Positions 45,801 through 58,300 of a DNA stretch of 64,000 bases are shown here, piece after piece. Under the pieces are notes generated by a model. The model made no database searches and was not told the origin of the DNA. It saw only the letters and a program-made list of their open reading frames with translations. Each line of letters starts with the position of its first letter. The stretch's first letter is position 1. Source of the DNA: Pyrus communis (Eukaryota > Streptophyta > Magnoliopsida > Rosales > Rosaceae); contig NC_084815.1 in assembly GCF_963583255.1 (NCBI RefSeq), positions 10,897,724 to 10,961,723 on the forward strand, read 5' to 3'. Position numbers and translations under genes: made by a program.

Positions 45801-45887
45801 ATAGCTTAAAGTACTAAAATAACTAAAGAAACATAACGTAAATGCACGAGAACAAGCCATTTAAGTCGCATGAATATGCTCCTATCA
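42839..45887 (-). repeat. Solo LTR G, minus strand, 3,049 bp
   Basis: On the plus strand it runs from TGATGCGTG to GCTCCTATCA with no PBS, PPT or internal sequence inside. It is flanked by ATAAA (42834-42838 and 45888-45892). This is the expected product of recombination between two LTRs of one element. It has a minus-strand TATA (44514-44522), two reverse hairpin units (about 44094-44139 and 44213-44258) and a duplicated U5 segment with two strong hairpins (43067-43106, 43254-43293). Confidence 0.92.
43067..43293 (-). repeat. Duplicated U5 segment with two compensated hairpins (in G)
   Basis: Each unit has a perfect 12-bp inverted repeat with a 16-nt loop. The first pairs CTCAAATCTGCC with GGCAGATTTGAG, the second CTCAAAACTGCC with GGCAGTTTTGAG. 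The base that differs between units is changed on both arms, so pairing is kept. The same hairpin occurs in F, I and K. Confidence 0.75.
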
Positions 45888-45892
45888 ATAAA

Positions 45893-47396
45893 CCACCTTT
45901 GTGCCGTGAGTCTTCCCCTACAAATCCAAACACCATCCTTCCATATTCCACCACTCCTCTTCCATTCCTCCACCACTCCCCAAACCATTCACACCATCAA
46001 ACTATCCCTAGACCTTGTGCTACAACGAAGAGGAAGAAAAGAGTGCCTAAACGTTCATACAATTCAAGTTTGAGTTGTTGGAATGTTTACGTGTTTCTTT
46101 GATTTCAATGTTTAATTTCAATGCTCTTTGTTTTGTACGAATGAGGAATGGAAGATAAGAGGGCCTAAACGTTCATACAATTCAAGTTTGAGTTGTTGGA
46201 ATGTTTAGGTGTTTCTTTGATTCTCTTTGTTTTGTACCATGAGGAACTAAACTCCCCCTTGGTTAGGGGGTGAGTCGAATATATGTTTATGCTTGCATTT
46301 TGATTTGATTACTTCTAATTGCGTTTCATAAGTGTGGATTCAATTCGTTTAACTGTTTGATTGATAACTTATTTATGTATGTTTATTGAGAGTGCACACT
46401 TAATTTTCATGCATGAATATGACGCTAGAATATAAGTGAGTTTCACCTAATAGTTACGAACTTATATTCACAAGTAGTGGAGGTTGCTTATAAACAATCG
46501 CGTTAAACAAATTCTTGGCATAAGTTTCATGCGTATTCCATAGTAACGAATGCCTCGTCAACACTTATAATTTTCATAGAGCGTAATGATTCTTGCTTGT
46601 ACCTCTTCTATGCATTCATGTTGAGGACTTGTGGGGAATGTTTTGAATTGTTGTATGCGCTAACCCATCCAATTCAATAACGTTAGGAAGATTTGAAGGT
46701 TAATTAGTGCATCACGGTTAACCCGGGGTGTTGAGTTTCATGGTTTATTGAAATGCAATTGGAAATCATTTTATTATGCAAGTGTAACATATGTGAAGAT
46801 GAACCCCTTAGCTAGCATTCATTCATTTCAATTCCATTCAATTCTATCACACATTCACATTTACATTTTGCTTTAATTTACAATCTGTGCAATTTAATTT
46901 AATTTCGTATAAACCTCAATCCCCCTTTACTTTATTGTCCAATTTAGTTAGAAAGTGTCTTAATTTATGTTTCTAAGTGTTTTGATTCAATTTATTTCCC
47001 AATTTCGTCCAAATTCACCAAAGTGCTCAAAACTGCCCAGAAAGTGATTTTAAGGCAGTTTTGAGTGTTTTGGGTGATGTTTGAGTCTTTTGGTTTGTTT
47101 TAATGTTTTAAGTGTTTAGTTTTACATTCTTTGAGTTAGTTTAGTGTTTTATATTGTGTTTTTACGTTTGAATCAAACCATAATCTTAAATTCGTCCAAC
47201 ATTGGGTTTAAGGTCAGAAACTGCCTAGTTAGTGTTTTTAGGCAGTTTTGAGTCTTTTGAACTTGTTTTGAGTCCTTTGAGTCTTTGTGAACGTTTTTAA
47301 CTTTGTTTTTACGTTTTTGAGTCAAATCCAAGTGATTAACAATCCCTCCTAATCCCCGGTCTAGAACGATCCCTACTTATACATATACTACAATTG
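45893..47396 (+). repeat. LTR F, right part
   Basis: Continues F after the ATAAA duplication. It has two 46-bp hairpin units (about 46045-46090 and 46166-46211) and U5 hairpins at 47026-47065 (perfect 12-bp arms) and about 47214-47252 (imperfect). It stops at TACAATTGAG, about 45 bp before the expected GCATCA end, where it joins LTR H. Confidence 0.8.
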
Positions 47397-50071
47397 AGAA
47401 AGGGCCTAGCCCAATCAAACAAAGGGCCTAGCCCAATCAAACAAATCCTTTGAGCCATGGAAAACCTCTAGCCCAAATCAAACATTCTATGCCATGCAAA
47501 CCAACCTATTTTAGGCCCATTCTATGTACTTAAACCCTAGCCCTTTAAACTAGCCATATTATGATTTATTCACTTCCATACTCTTCTTTATTCCACATGC
47601 GTTCATACACATGCACATCATTCACTCACATTTCCTAGCCATGCATCACTTTAACCCACATTTTCACCCATTTACACACATGCACTCACATGTATTCACA
47701 TGCATTTCAAGCACCAAACATTCTTCAAAGCCGTGCATTACTCCTTCACATTCCAACATTTCCACATGCATTCCCCTTACAATTTCAGCCATTACACATG
47801 CATTTCAAACCTTTCAACACCCTTTAATCATCCCCCTTTAAGTTATGATTTTATTTCCTAACCCTACATGCATTATTTATTAGCATCTTCACATGCATTC
47901 ACACACACTTTACACATTCAAACACTAGCCTTTGCCGTGACTTCCCTTTCTCTCCAACATAATTCACATGCATTTCAGATTGCATTCCCATTCTTTAATT
48001 CAACCAACACAACCATGCACTCCACATGCATTTCCACCCTTACAAGACCCTAATCATTCATCCACACAATCTACCATCATTCACACAAACAACATCCATG
48101 CCGTGGCTCCCCCTTTGAAATTCCAGCTTTCCCATTCATCATTTCACCAACAATTCAGCCACATTCCACATGCATAACCAACAACCTAGTGTCACTCCCA
48201 TTCATGCACTTTAATCATTCAATCACACCATTCCATCCATCCATTCAGCCACATTTTCACCAACAACAAGCATCATTGCCGTTCCTTTCCAGATTTCCAG
48301 CATCCCATAATCATTCACACCCCTTTCTCCACATTCCAAACCTTGTGCCGTGTATCCCCTTCATCATTCCAGCATTCCACCTAATTCACATGCCTTCATT
48401 CATTCTTTATTCCACTTACACTCATCATCACACACCTTAGCAATCAACACATGCAATCACATGCATCACAACCACAAAGAACCATCCTGAAAACACATTG
48501 ACGTGGCCTACTCACAATTCCAGCATCTTCACATGTCTTTCTAGCTTTCCCTTTCATTTCCACCACTCATTCTTCATCATTTCAGCCACCTACATGCATT
48601 AATTATTAAACTCTTCATCATTGCATCCAGAAAATGAGCAAGAAAGCTTCCCAAACACATGCATACACACACCATTTCCAGCACATGCATGCTTAAACAA
48701 ACAGCCATATGTTCCCTCCACTACTCCTATAAATACCCTTGCATTCATTCATTCAAGGATGATCTCATTTCATACACAACACATTACAAACACATTCTCC
48801 CTTCCCTAGCCGTGAGCTTCCCATCTCTCCCCTTATAATCCAAACACCATTTTTCCATTCCCCTTCCACTTCTACACCACTCCTCATTCATTTCCATAAT
48901 CTCCCAAACCTCACCTTAGACCTTGTGCTACAACAACGAGGAAGATAAGAGGGCCTAAACGTTCATACAATTCAAGTTTGAGTTGTTGGAATGTTTAGGT
49001 GTTTCTTTGATTTCAAAGTTTAAATTCAATTCTCTTTGTTTTGTACGTATGAGGAATGGAAGAGAAGAGTGCCTAAACGTTCATACAATTCAAGTTTGAG
49101 TTGTTGGAATGTTTAGGTGTTTCTTTGATTTCAAAGTTATGAGGAACTAATCCCCCTTTAGCTAGGGGGTGATTCGAAACTATGTTTATATTTGCAGTAT
49201 GAATTGATTAACTTTCGTTGGAATTTCATAAGTTGTTGATTCAATTTGTTTAACCGTTTGATTGATAACTTATTTATGTATGTTTATTAAGAATGCGCGC
49301 TTAATTTTCATGCATGAATATGACGCTAGAATATAAGTGAGTTTCACCTAATCGTTATGAACTTATATTCACAAGTAGTGGAGGTTGCTTATAAACAATC
49401 GCGTTAAATGAATTCTTGGCACGAGTTTCATGCTCATCATAGTAACGAATGCCTTGTCAACACTTATAGTTTTCATGATGCTTAATGATCTTTGATTGTA
49501 TCTTTATTGTGCTGTTCACGTAAAGGACTTTTGGAGAATGTTGTGAATTGCGTTGCGCTAACCCATCCAATTCATTAACTTAAGGAAAACTTGACGGTTA
49601 ATTTAAGCGGACCTAATTAACCCGGAGTGTTGAGTTTCATAATTTATCGAAAGACCAACTGAGAATCAATCTTGTATGCAAGTGTAACATGTATGGAGAT
49701 GAACCCCTTAGCTAGCATTCATCCATAAATTTCATATTTACATTCTGTCTAGTTTATTAACTTGTTTCGTTATTTCAATTTTCGTAAAAACCTCAATCCC
49801 CCTTTTGCTTTAATGTTCATTTTAGTTAGAATTCAATTTAGTTTGTGTTTTTAAAGCATTTTGAGTTTTTGGTTTGTCTTAGTGTTTTAAACTTTAATTT
49901 TGCATTCTTTGAGTCTAGTTTAGTGTTTTAAACTTTATTTTACATTTTTGAGTCAGTTTCCAAGAGATTTGCAATCCCTCCTAATCCCCGGTCCAGAACG
50001 ATCCCTACTTATACTCATACTACAATTGTCAAAAAGAGGGTTTAATTTGTGCGCATATAATTCTCGCATCA
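47397..50071 (+). repeat. LTR H, 5'-truncated (2,675 bp)
   Basis: It begins inside U3 with a tandem AAAGGGCCTAGCCCAATCAA repeat, continues through CACATGCATT-type repeats and a TATA box (near 48728-48736), has two hairpin units and ends TTCTCGCATCA at 50071. No PBS follows. It resembles the D LTR but has private sequence. Confidence 0.75.
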
Positions 50072-50860
50072 GTATTCCATAGTAACGAATGCCTCGTCAA
50101 CACCTATAATTTTCATAGAGCGTAATGATTCTTGCTTGTATCTCTATTATGCAATCATGTAGGGGACTTGTGGGGAATGTTTTGGGTTGTCGTATGCAAT
50201 CATCCAATTCAATAACGTTAGGAAGATTTGAAAGTTAATTTAAGCGGACCTAATTAACTTGGAGTGTTGAGAATTAATGATTTATTGAAATGCAATTGGA
50301 ATTCATTTTATTATGCAAGTGTAACATGTGTGGAGATGAACCCCTTAGCTATTCTATCATCCATTCATTCCATTTCATCACATTCATCTTTACTATCTGT
50401 TTTTACTTACAATCTGTTCTTTTAATTTAAATTCGTCAAAACCAAAATCCCCCTTTACTTTCTTGTCGAATTAGTTAGAAATCAATTTAGTTTGTGTTTA
50501 TAAGTGTTGTGATTAAATTTGTTACATAAATTCGTCCAAATTCACCAAAGTGCTCAAAACTGCCCAGAAAGTGATTTTAAGGCAGTTTTGAGTGTTTTGG
50601 GTGATGTTTGAGTCTTTTGGTTTGTTTTAATGTTTTAAGTGATTAGTTTTACATTCTTTGAGTTAGTTTAGTGTTTTATATTGTGTTTTTACGTTCTTGA
50701 GTCAAGTTATTACTTAATTTCGTCCAAATTTGTGTTTGTGCTCAAATCTGCCCAGAAAGTGGTTTTTAGGCAGATTTGAGTGTGTTTGTGTTGTTTTGAG
50801 TCTTTTGGTTTGTCTTAGTGTTTTAAAGTTTAGTTTTGCATTCTTTGAGTCTAGTATAGT
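50072..50860 (+). repeat. LTR fragment I
   Basis: Starts GTATTCCATAGTAACG in the middle of an LTR and runs through U5, with two compensated hairpins (50553-50592 and 50741-50780). It ends near GTCTAGTATAG, where minus-strand LTR J begins. Its closest relatives here are F and G. H appears to have inserted into this LTR, with the left flank lost. Confidence 0.7.
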
Positions 50861-51210
50861 TTTGAATGATGATGAATGCATGTGGATTAAAGAGTGAATG
50901 GTGGCTGCAAAGTGAATGAATAATGAAATGGGAAAGCATGTGCAAGGTTTTGGTGTGAATGATTGAATGTGCATGTGGCTGCAATGGATTAGGAATCCTT
51001 CAATTTCGTCCATCCTCTTGGCACCAAGCATATGATATCCATTCCAATCTCTAATTTGCTCCAAAAGGCTCCAAAAGGCATCCTTTTGCATACTTTGCCC
51101 TTAGAACCTGAAAACACACAAAAGAAGCATAAAGGACTAAAATAACTAAAGAAACATAACGTAAATGCACGAGAACAAGCCATTTAAGTCGCATGAATAT
51201 GCTCCTATCA
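50861..51210 (-). repeat. 3' LTR of element J, truncated
   Basis: On the minus strand it starts TGATAGGAGC at 51210 and follows the D-type LTR for about 200 bp. It then enters CACATGCA-type repeats and is cut at about 50861. The exact left breakpoint is uncertain by a few bases. Confidence 0.75.
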
Positions 51211-53496
51211 AATTCCCCCACACTTAGCTTTTGATAGTCCTCGAGCAAAACAAAACAAAAGAAACCAAAAACAAAACAAAACGAACAAAACACAACCTAC
51301 ACCTTCCAACAATCGTCTCAGGGATTTCCAATGCACATGACATGTTAAAAATCATTATTCCCACAGATTTTAGCCATCTTTATACTTAAGTACATTCTTA
51401 CTCATAGTCACCACATACTAGTTCACAATTAAGCATTTAAAACCATGATTTGAATGTAGTAACATGCCTTAGAGAATTTGCTCAAATCCTTACAAGATAT
51501 GCACTCGTTTTTCACACAGATTTTCTGACTACACACCCTACACTAGTTATATGTGAGAAGATTGATGTAAATATGAATTCTAACACTCACATATGTTATA
51601 TCAAAGAAAGCATTTTCTGGATTTACGACAATGACATGAATATGATCTCATGAATGGAATGCTACTACTTAGAACGAGAACCAGTGATTCCATAAGCTCA
51701 TATCAATTCCAAACTCCACATTATTGAACACATAACGATCAAGATAGAAGTCAAAGGGGGTGTAACGGGGCTTGGGGAGTTGGCTAACAATGAAAGGATA
51801 GGGAAAACAAACGTTCTTTAAGCAATAGTGAGCAAAGTATTGAATTAGGCACTTAGAATTCCCTTTAGAACGCAGAAGTCAACTTTGAACACCCAAGGGG
51901 AAGTCACACAAAACTTAGGGCCATATTCAAACTTTTTGGGCCCTTTCTTCAACAATCACACTTGTGAGTCCATTCTCACTTATTTTCATTCTTTTTCTTT
52001 CTTTTCTTCTTCTTTTTGGTTCTCATATGTTTTTCACAATTTTTTTCTTTTCTTTTGACTCTCAAAACATACAAACTTAAGAACAAACTTTCCCTCCCCC
52101 ACACTCATTTTCTTGCAAAATGTAACTCAAAAGGAATTCAATTAAGTCATGCTCACTATACTTCAAGAACAAGGGTACGGATGGTCCTACTCTAGGCTAG
52201 GTAAGGGGTGATGTGGTTAGCAAAGAAAATAGGCTAAACGAGGCTCAACAGGGTTAAAACTAATATATACGAAATATGGGATGTAAGGCTATTTGGCTAT
52301 GGTGGCAACTACACAACTTCATCTTGATATATGTTATGCAATTCAATGTCATGCTTTGAATGAAACGGATATAAGTTCTAGCATTTAGTTCTATCATGAT
52401 ACAATTGCATTCTAAGTAGCAACCAAGCAAGGAATAATGAGATCATGCAACAACTTTAGAAAACAAAGAATCACAGAAAATAACTCTCCAAAGAAAGTAA
52501 TGGCTCGAGTCTCACAGGGATGTAGCGTTATTATGAGTTTCTTCCTTCAAGCATGTTACAAAAACGAATTTTTCTTTTATGATTGCATGTGAAGTCATAC
52601 ATTATAACCATAACCAAGCATATACCAAGAGTAAATCAAACTTTCATCCATGTTTATAACTCTCTTTAACAGTCATGCAATTACAAACCAAATCCTTATC
52701 ATTGTGTTGGAAGGTACCCTAAGACACAAACAAACAAAAACGACTCAAAACACTCTTTTTAGGCTTTTCAAAACATGTTTTTCAAATTTTTATGTGATTT
52801 TCGGAGTTATAAAAACAAAACATACTAAAACACTCTAAAACATCTTAAAAACACCTTAAAACAGCAAGGAACAACATTTGAAGTTATGGGTGACAAAATC
52901 CCACGAATTTGCATCAAATATACTTAGTTACCCCCCCCCCCCCCCCACACTTAAATCAAACATTGTCCTCAATGTTTTAAGCATAGATTCACACAAAACA
53001 TAAGTAAACACACAAAAAGCACTTAAACATACTAAACATAGCAGAATGTAACTAACGAAGAGAAGAGTTTAGGGACGCAAATCTGGTTATGGAGTGTAAA
53101 TTCCCTCTTCTCCTTGGTGATTGCATTGAGGCTTGATGTTGTTGATTCCACAGGGGTTCCTCCCATCGTTGATTTTCCTTTGTGCTACTCTTGAAATGGG
53201 CAGCAGGATTCTTTTGGTCTCCCCCGAAGGTCTGAGCTTACTCCTTTGGTCTGTTTCTTTGTTCAATCTTTCCAATTCGTATTGAAAAGGGTTGGAGGAT
53301 AACTCAGCCTAAGTTTGTCTCCACATGCTTCAATGTATCATTTTCACTTGCCTTACTCGCTCCCCTTTGCAGAAGTGGTCCCTTCTCTGGAAGTGTATCA
53401 ACCGTTGAAGATGACTACTCGAGAGCAACGCTAGGTAAGCAATCAGGAATAGATTCCAGGCAGTTGGCTCCAGATCGGAAGACTGACTCCAAGTGC
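51211..53496 (-). mobile_element. Non-autonomous retroelement J, minus strand, interrupted by K
   Basis: PPT at 51229-51211, then the conserved non-coding region with PPT-like tracts, including a 16-C run (52931-52946) and ACATTGTCCTCAATGT (52960-52975). From about 53090 comes the upstream part of the antisense cassette, with the 98-bp segment also found in D. At 53496 it is cut by K in the stretch GACTCCAAGTGC, which continues CGGCTGATTG in B. The rest should lie beyond the right LTR of K. No coding gene is visible in this part. Confidence 0.8.
53492..53496 (+). repeat. Predicted target-site duplication of K, left copy
   Basis: AGTGC precedes the K LTR. The second copy would follow the K 3' LTR near 64607, outside the window. 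Confidence 0.6.
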
Positions 53497-55229
53497 TGAT
53501 AGGAGCATTTTTATGTGACTTAATTGGCTTGTTCTCATGCATTTATGTTGTTTTTCCTTAGTTAGTTTAGTGTTTAAAGTCATTTTCGTGCAATTTCAGG
53601 TTTTAGTGTCAAAGTATGCAAAAAGAAGCAATTTGGAGCATTCTAGAGCATTTTTGGGCCAAGATTGGATAGTGCAAGCATGGAGGCATGAGGATGGACG
53701 AATTTGAAGGCTTGAATTCAGTTAGGGAGCTGCAAGGGGGCCTAAAAACCTTATTTCTAGAAGGCTTTATCTATTCACACATGGTGCCTAATTTCTGTAT
53801 TGGAAGAACAAGCCTTCCTAGCTTGTCACTAGCCGTCCTACCTTGTCTCCTAGCCTTCCTAGCTTGTCACTAGCCGTCCTACCTTGTCCAAGCTACACAC
53901 ATATATCCTTTAAGTGTTTCAAAACCTTTCCTAGCCCTATAAATAAGGGTTTGCAGCAAGGCACTAGGGGATCACTCATTCATTCAATTTTTGTCCATTC
54001 ATCTATCCTTCATCCAATTCCATAATCCCTGATCCTAAAACACATCCCAACCATCCCATCCACCTTTGTGCCGTAGCAAGGAGAAAGAAGGAAAGACTCT
54101 TGGATGCTCAAGCTTCGTCGTTGGTGCATTCTAGGTGTAATTCGTTTTATGATTTCAATGTTTAATTTATTTTCCTTTCATTTTGCTATGAACATGAGTG
54201 GCTAAACCCCTATTGGTTAGGGGTGATTTCGAAGCCATAACTATGTGTGCAAGTTGATTTGATAAATTCCAGTTATGAGTTCTTGAATCGTGAATGCAAT
54301 TGGCTTAACTGTGCGAGTAATAACGTATTTGTGTTTGTTAATTAGGGGTCGACACTTAATTGGCTTGCATGAATATGATGCTAGAATATAAGTTTGTTTC
54401 ACATAATTGTCACACACTTATATTCACAAGTAGTGAAGGTTGCTAGTCACAATCGCGTTAAGTTCAATTCCTAGCATAAGTGTCATGATGTCATAGTCAC
54501 AAGTGCTTTGTCAATGCTTATAGTTTTCATTGAACGTAATGATCTTTGATTGTATCTTTATTATGATGTCATGTAAGGAACTTTTGAAGAATGCTTTGGG
54601 TTGTCGTATGATGTCATCCAATTCAATAACACAAGGAAAACTTGAGAATTAACTAGTGATGTCACGGTTAATTTGGGGCATTGTCATTCATAATTCTATG
54701 AAGGAATAACTGGAAATCGAGTCATTTGCATACTTGTCATGTGTGGAGAAAGAACCCCTAACTAGTCCATGATCCATTAAAAACCCCAAAAACGTTTCAA
54801 AATCAGTTTTACTTTGCAATCTGTTTTCTCAACTTTAATTTCGTCCAAATCAAATCCCCCTTTACTTTGAAGTCTCAATTTAGTTAGAAATTGTTTTGGT
54901 TCATGTTTTTAAGTGTTTTGAGTCAAGTTTTCAACCAATTTCGTCCAAATTAGTGTAGGTGCTCAAAACTGCCCAGAAAGTGGTTTTTAGGCAGTTTTAA
55001 GTCTTCTAGTTGCTGTTTTGAGTTTTTGTTTTGTTTTAGTGTTTTAACTTTGGTTTTTCATTCTTTGAGTCCAAATTAGTGTTTTTAACTTTGTTTTGGA
55101 GTTCTTAGGTCAGTTTTCAAGAGTTTAGCAATCCCTCCTAATCCCCGGTTTTGAACGATCCCTACTTACATACTTTGCTACAATTGTCAGAAGAGGGTTT
55201 AATTTGTGTGCTTAATATATTTTGCATCA
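53497..55229 (+). repeat. 5' LTR of K (1,733 bp)
   Basis: TGATAGGAGC...TTGCATCA. TATA box at 53937-53945 (CTATAAATA). U5 has one hairpin at 54962-55001 (CTCAAAACTGCC with GGCAGTTTTAAG, one mismatch). Sequence outside the ends and parts of U5 differs clearly from the A-J LTRs, so K is a relative rather than the direct parent of them. Confidence 0.95.
53937..53945 (+). promoter_or_regulatory. TATA box of the K LTR promoter
   Basis: CTATAAATA in CTAGCCCTATAAATAAGGG. Transcription would start about 30 bp downstream. The same box in the 3' LTR is at 63314-63322. Confidence 0.7.
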
Positions 55230-55235
55230 AATTTT

Positions 55236-55254
55236 TGGCGCCGTTGCCGGGGAT
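55236..55254 (+). other. Primer-binding site, tRNA-Asp type (K)
   Basis: TGGCGCCGTTGCCGGGGAT, 6 bp after the LTR end. The 116-bp leader from here to the ATG ends in a T-rich run followed by AGGTACTAGTGC, which resembles a splice acceptor. Confidence 0.93.
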
Positions 55255-55370
55255 TAGCAACTTTGCTAAATCCCTTGGATTGTTTTTGTTTCATTTATTT
55301 CACTTTGTTTCTGATTTTGTTTTAGTTTCTGACCTATTTTTGTTTCTTGTTTTTTTTTAGGTACTAGTGC

Positions 55371-58300
55371 ATGACGCGGAGTTCTCAAACTGTGCATGCA
55401 CATATCTTAGACTTTAACGACGATTTTGAACGTGATTTGAGAAGAAAGAGGAGGCATCCCAAACATAGTGAACCTAGTTCAAGTTCAGAGGCCGAATCTG
55501 AGTTTGAAGAAGTGGAAGAAGAAGTTATGGCAGCGGACAATCGGACCATTAAAGAGCTTTCGGCCTCAGGGTTGGCCAATGCCGCACCATTATGCATTCA
55601 ATACCCCGCGGCTGCCCAAGGCAAGACCGATGAATTCGAGTTGAAGTCAAGCTTGTTGCACCACATTCCTAAATACCATGGGCTTTCCATGGAAGATCCA
55701 AACAAGCATCTTAAAGAGTTTGAAGTAGTTTGTTCAAGCATGACTCCCGTCAATGTTGACGAAAGTATTTTGAAGATGAAAGCTTTTCCGTTCTCTTTAA
55801 TGGATAAAGCTAAGGATTGGTTATACGAGTTGGCTCCTGGCACTGTCACTTCATGGGAGAGTATGAAAAGAGCGTTTTTGGAGAAGTTTTTCCCAACTTC
55901 TCGCATCATTCTTCTTCGTAAAAAAATAAGTGGAATTCAACAAGATGAAGGTGAGTCTTTTCCTGCATACTATGAACGTTTTAAATCACTTGTTGCTTCT
56001 TGTCCACAGCATCAGATGAAGGAGGAGCTACTTTTGCAATACTTCTACGAGGGCCTCCTACCATTAGAACGTCAAATGCTCGATGCCTCGGCAGGTGGAG
56101 CATTAGTGGACAAAACACCTATGGCTGCCAAGACCTTGATTTCTAATCGAGCGTTGAACGATCAACAATACGAAGGAGTAGGCCAAAGAGGACCCCCACG
56201 GCAACATGTTCATGAGGTAAGTTCTACTTCTGACATTAATTCACAATTGGCTAATCTTACTTCTATTGTGTCTCAGTTGGCCGAGGGCATGAAGATGCAA
56301 GGACCAATTGTATGTGGCGTATGTTCTATGCATGGACATGCCTCTGAAAAATGTCCACAGTTGATTGAAAATGGTGGATGGGAAAGCGCCAATGCAATTG
56401 GGTTTCAAGGCCAAAACCAACCAAGGAACGATCCTTATTCCAACACATATAATCCCGGTTGGAGAGACCACCCAAATTTCAAATGGAGGGAGCCCCAACA
56501 ATCTCAAAACCAAGGAGGCTTTAGGCAACAACCCCCTGGGTTCTTTCCCAAAACCTACGGCCCACCCCAAAATCAAGCCCAATCCGGCCCAAGTGCCTCA
56601 GGTACGTCCCTTGACAATGATGCACTTCTTAAGATACTAACTAAGTTGTCTAATGGGCAGGACGATCAAGCTAAGGCTATGCAAAACCAAGACAAAAGGG
56701 TGGATCAATTGGAGAAACAAATGGGGCAAATTGCCGAGTTTATGGGGCAGTTTCGTGAACAAGGAAAGCTCCCTAGTTCCACCGTTCCAAATCCAAAGGG
56801 AAGCTTCGAAAGTGCAAAGGCCATAACCTTGAGAAGTGGAGAAGAGATTGGGGCAGATCCTACACCATCACAATCAGGTCCCAAAGGTGATGAAAACTTG
56901 CAAATTGAAGAGGAAGAATCAAGCAAACCCACGGCAAAGGTGGGAGAGTCTTTGCCGCAAGTTCCTAGTGCCCCAAAACTGTCTAATTCGGCCAAAAAGG
57001 GTAAGAATGTGTCAAATTCAGTTTCTACTAATGCTTTTCCTTCGAATGCTCCTTTTCCTAGTAGGTTTATGCAAACAAGGAAGGAAGAAGCTGAAAAGGA
57101 CATCCTTGAGACATTTAGGAAAGTTCAAGTGAACATACCCTTGTTGGATGCAATCAAGCAAGTCCCTAGATACGCCAAGTTTTTGAAGGAGTTGTGCACC
57201 ACTAGGAAGAGGATGTCGACCAAGGAAGTGGTAAAAGTAGGTGAGAATGTGTCCGCCATCTTGCAACGCAAACTACCTCCCAAATGCAAAGATCCGGGTA
57301 GTTTCACCATTCCTTGTGTCATAGGTAACACTAGATTTGAATCTGCCATGCTTGACTTAGGTGCTTCTATAAATGTTATGCCATATTCCATATATGCATC
57401 TATGAACCTAGGAGCATTGAAAAAGGATGGTGTTATCATACAATTGGCCGATAGATCTAATGCCTATCCAAAGGGAGTTTTGGAAGATGTTTTGGTGCAG
57501 GTTAATCATTTGATCTTTTCGGCGGATTTCTATGTCCTTGAGATGGATGAATCGGATCATGCAACCTCGCTGCCCATTCTACTTGGAAGGCCATTCATGA
57601 AAACGGCCCGGACTAAGATTGACGTGTTTAATGGAACTTTGTCCATGGAATTTGATGGGGAAGTTGTTAATTTCAATCTTTCCGATTCTATTAAGTATCC
57701 TAGTGAAGATCATTCATGTTTCTCTATTGATACTGTTGACTCTTTGGCGCAGGGATACCTTGAAGATTTGAATGATGATATGCTTGAAAAAGTCATTACA
57801 AGTGGTGTAGAAGTCAAAACCAAGGGAGCAACATCCATGCAACCCCACGGCACAAATACACTATCCTATGCCGTGCCTCCTAGTGAGGATTTTCTTGAAG
57901 TAGTTGCTGCCCTTGAGTCATCACCAATACATGATGGTAAGTTTCCTAACAAAGAGTCCATTCCCATTTCGACTAACAAGTTGCTTCCATCCATAATTCA
58001 GGCACCTATCCTTGAACTCAAACCTTTGCCAAGCCATTTGAAGTACATTTTCTTGGGAAAAAATGAGACACTGCCTGCCATCATATCATCATCCCTCACG
58101 GCACAAGAGGAGGAAAAACTCATGCATGTGTTGAAGGAGTACAAATCTGCCCTAGGATGGACATTGGCCGATATCAAAGGTATAAGCCCCACAACTTGTA
58201 TGCATCACATATTTCTTGAGGAGGGGACCAAACCAACTAGAGAGGCTCAACGCCGTCTTAACCCTCCAATGATGGAAGTTGTGAAAAAAGAGATAATCAA

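Noticed and set aside
57354..57368. DLGAS instead of DTGA/DSGA in the K protease as a defect
   Set aside because: The catalytic Asp and the Gly are present and the ILLGRP flap-side motif is intact. I recall DLGA-type sites in this group of plant elements, so it is not treated as inactivating.
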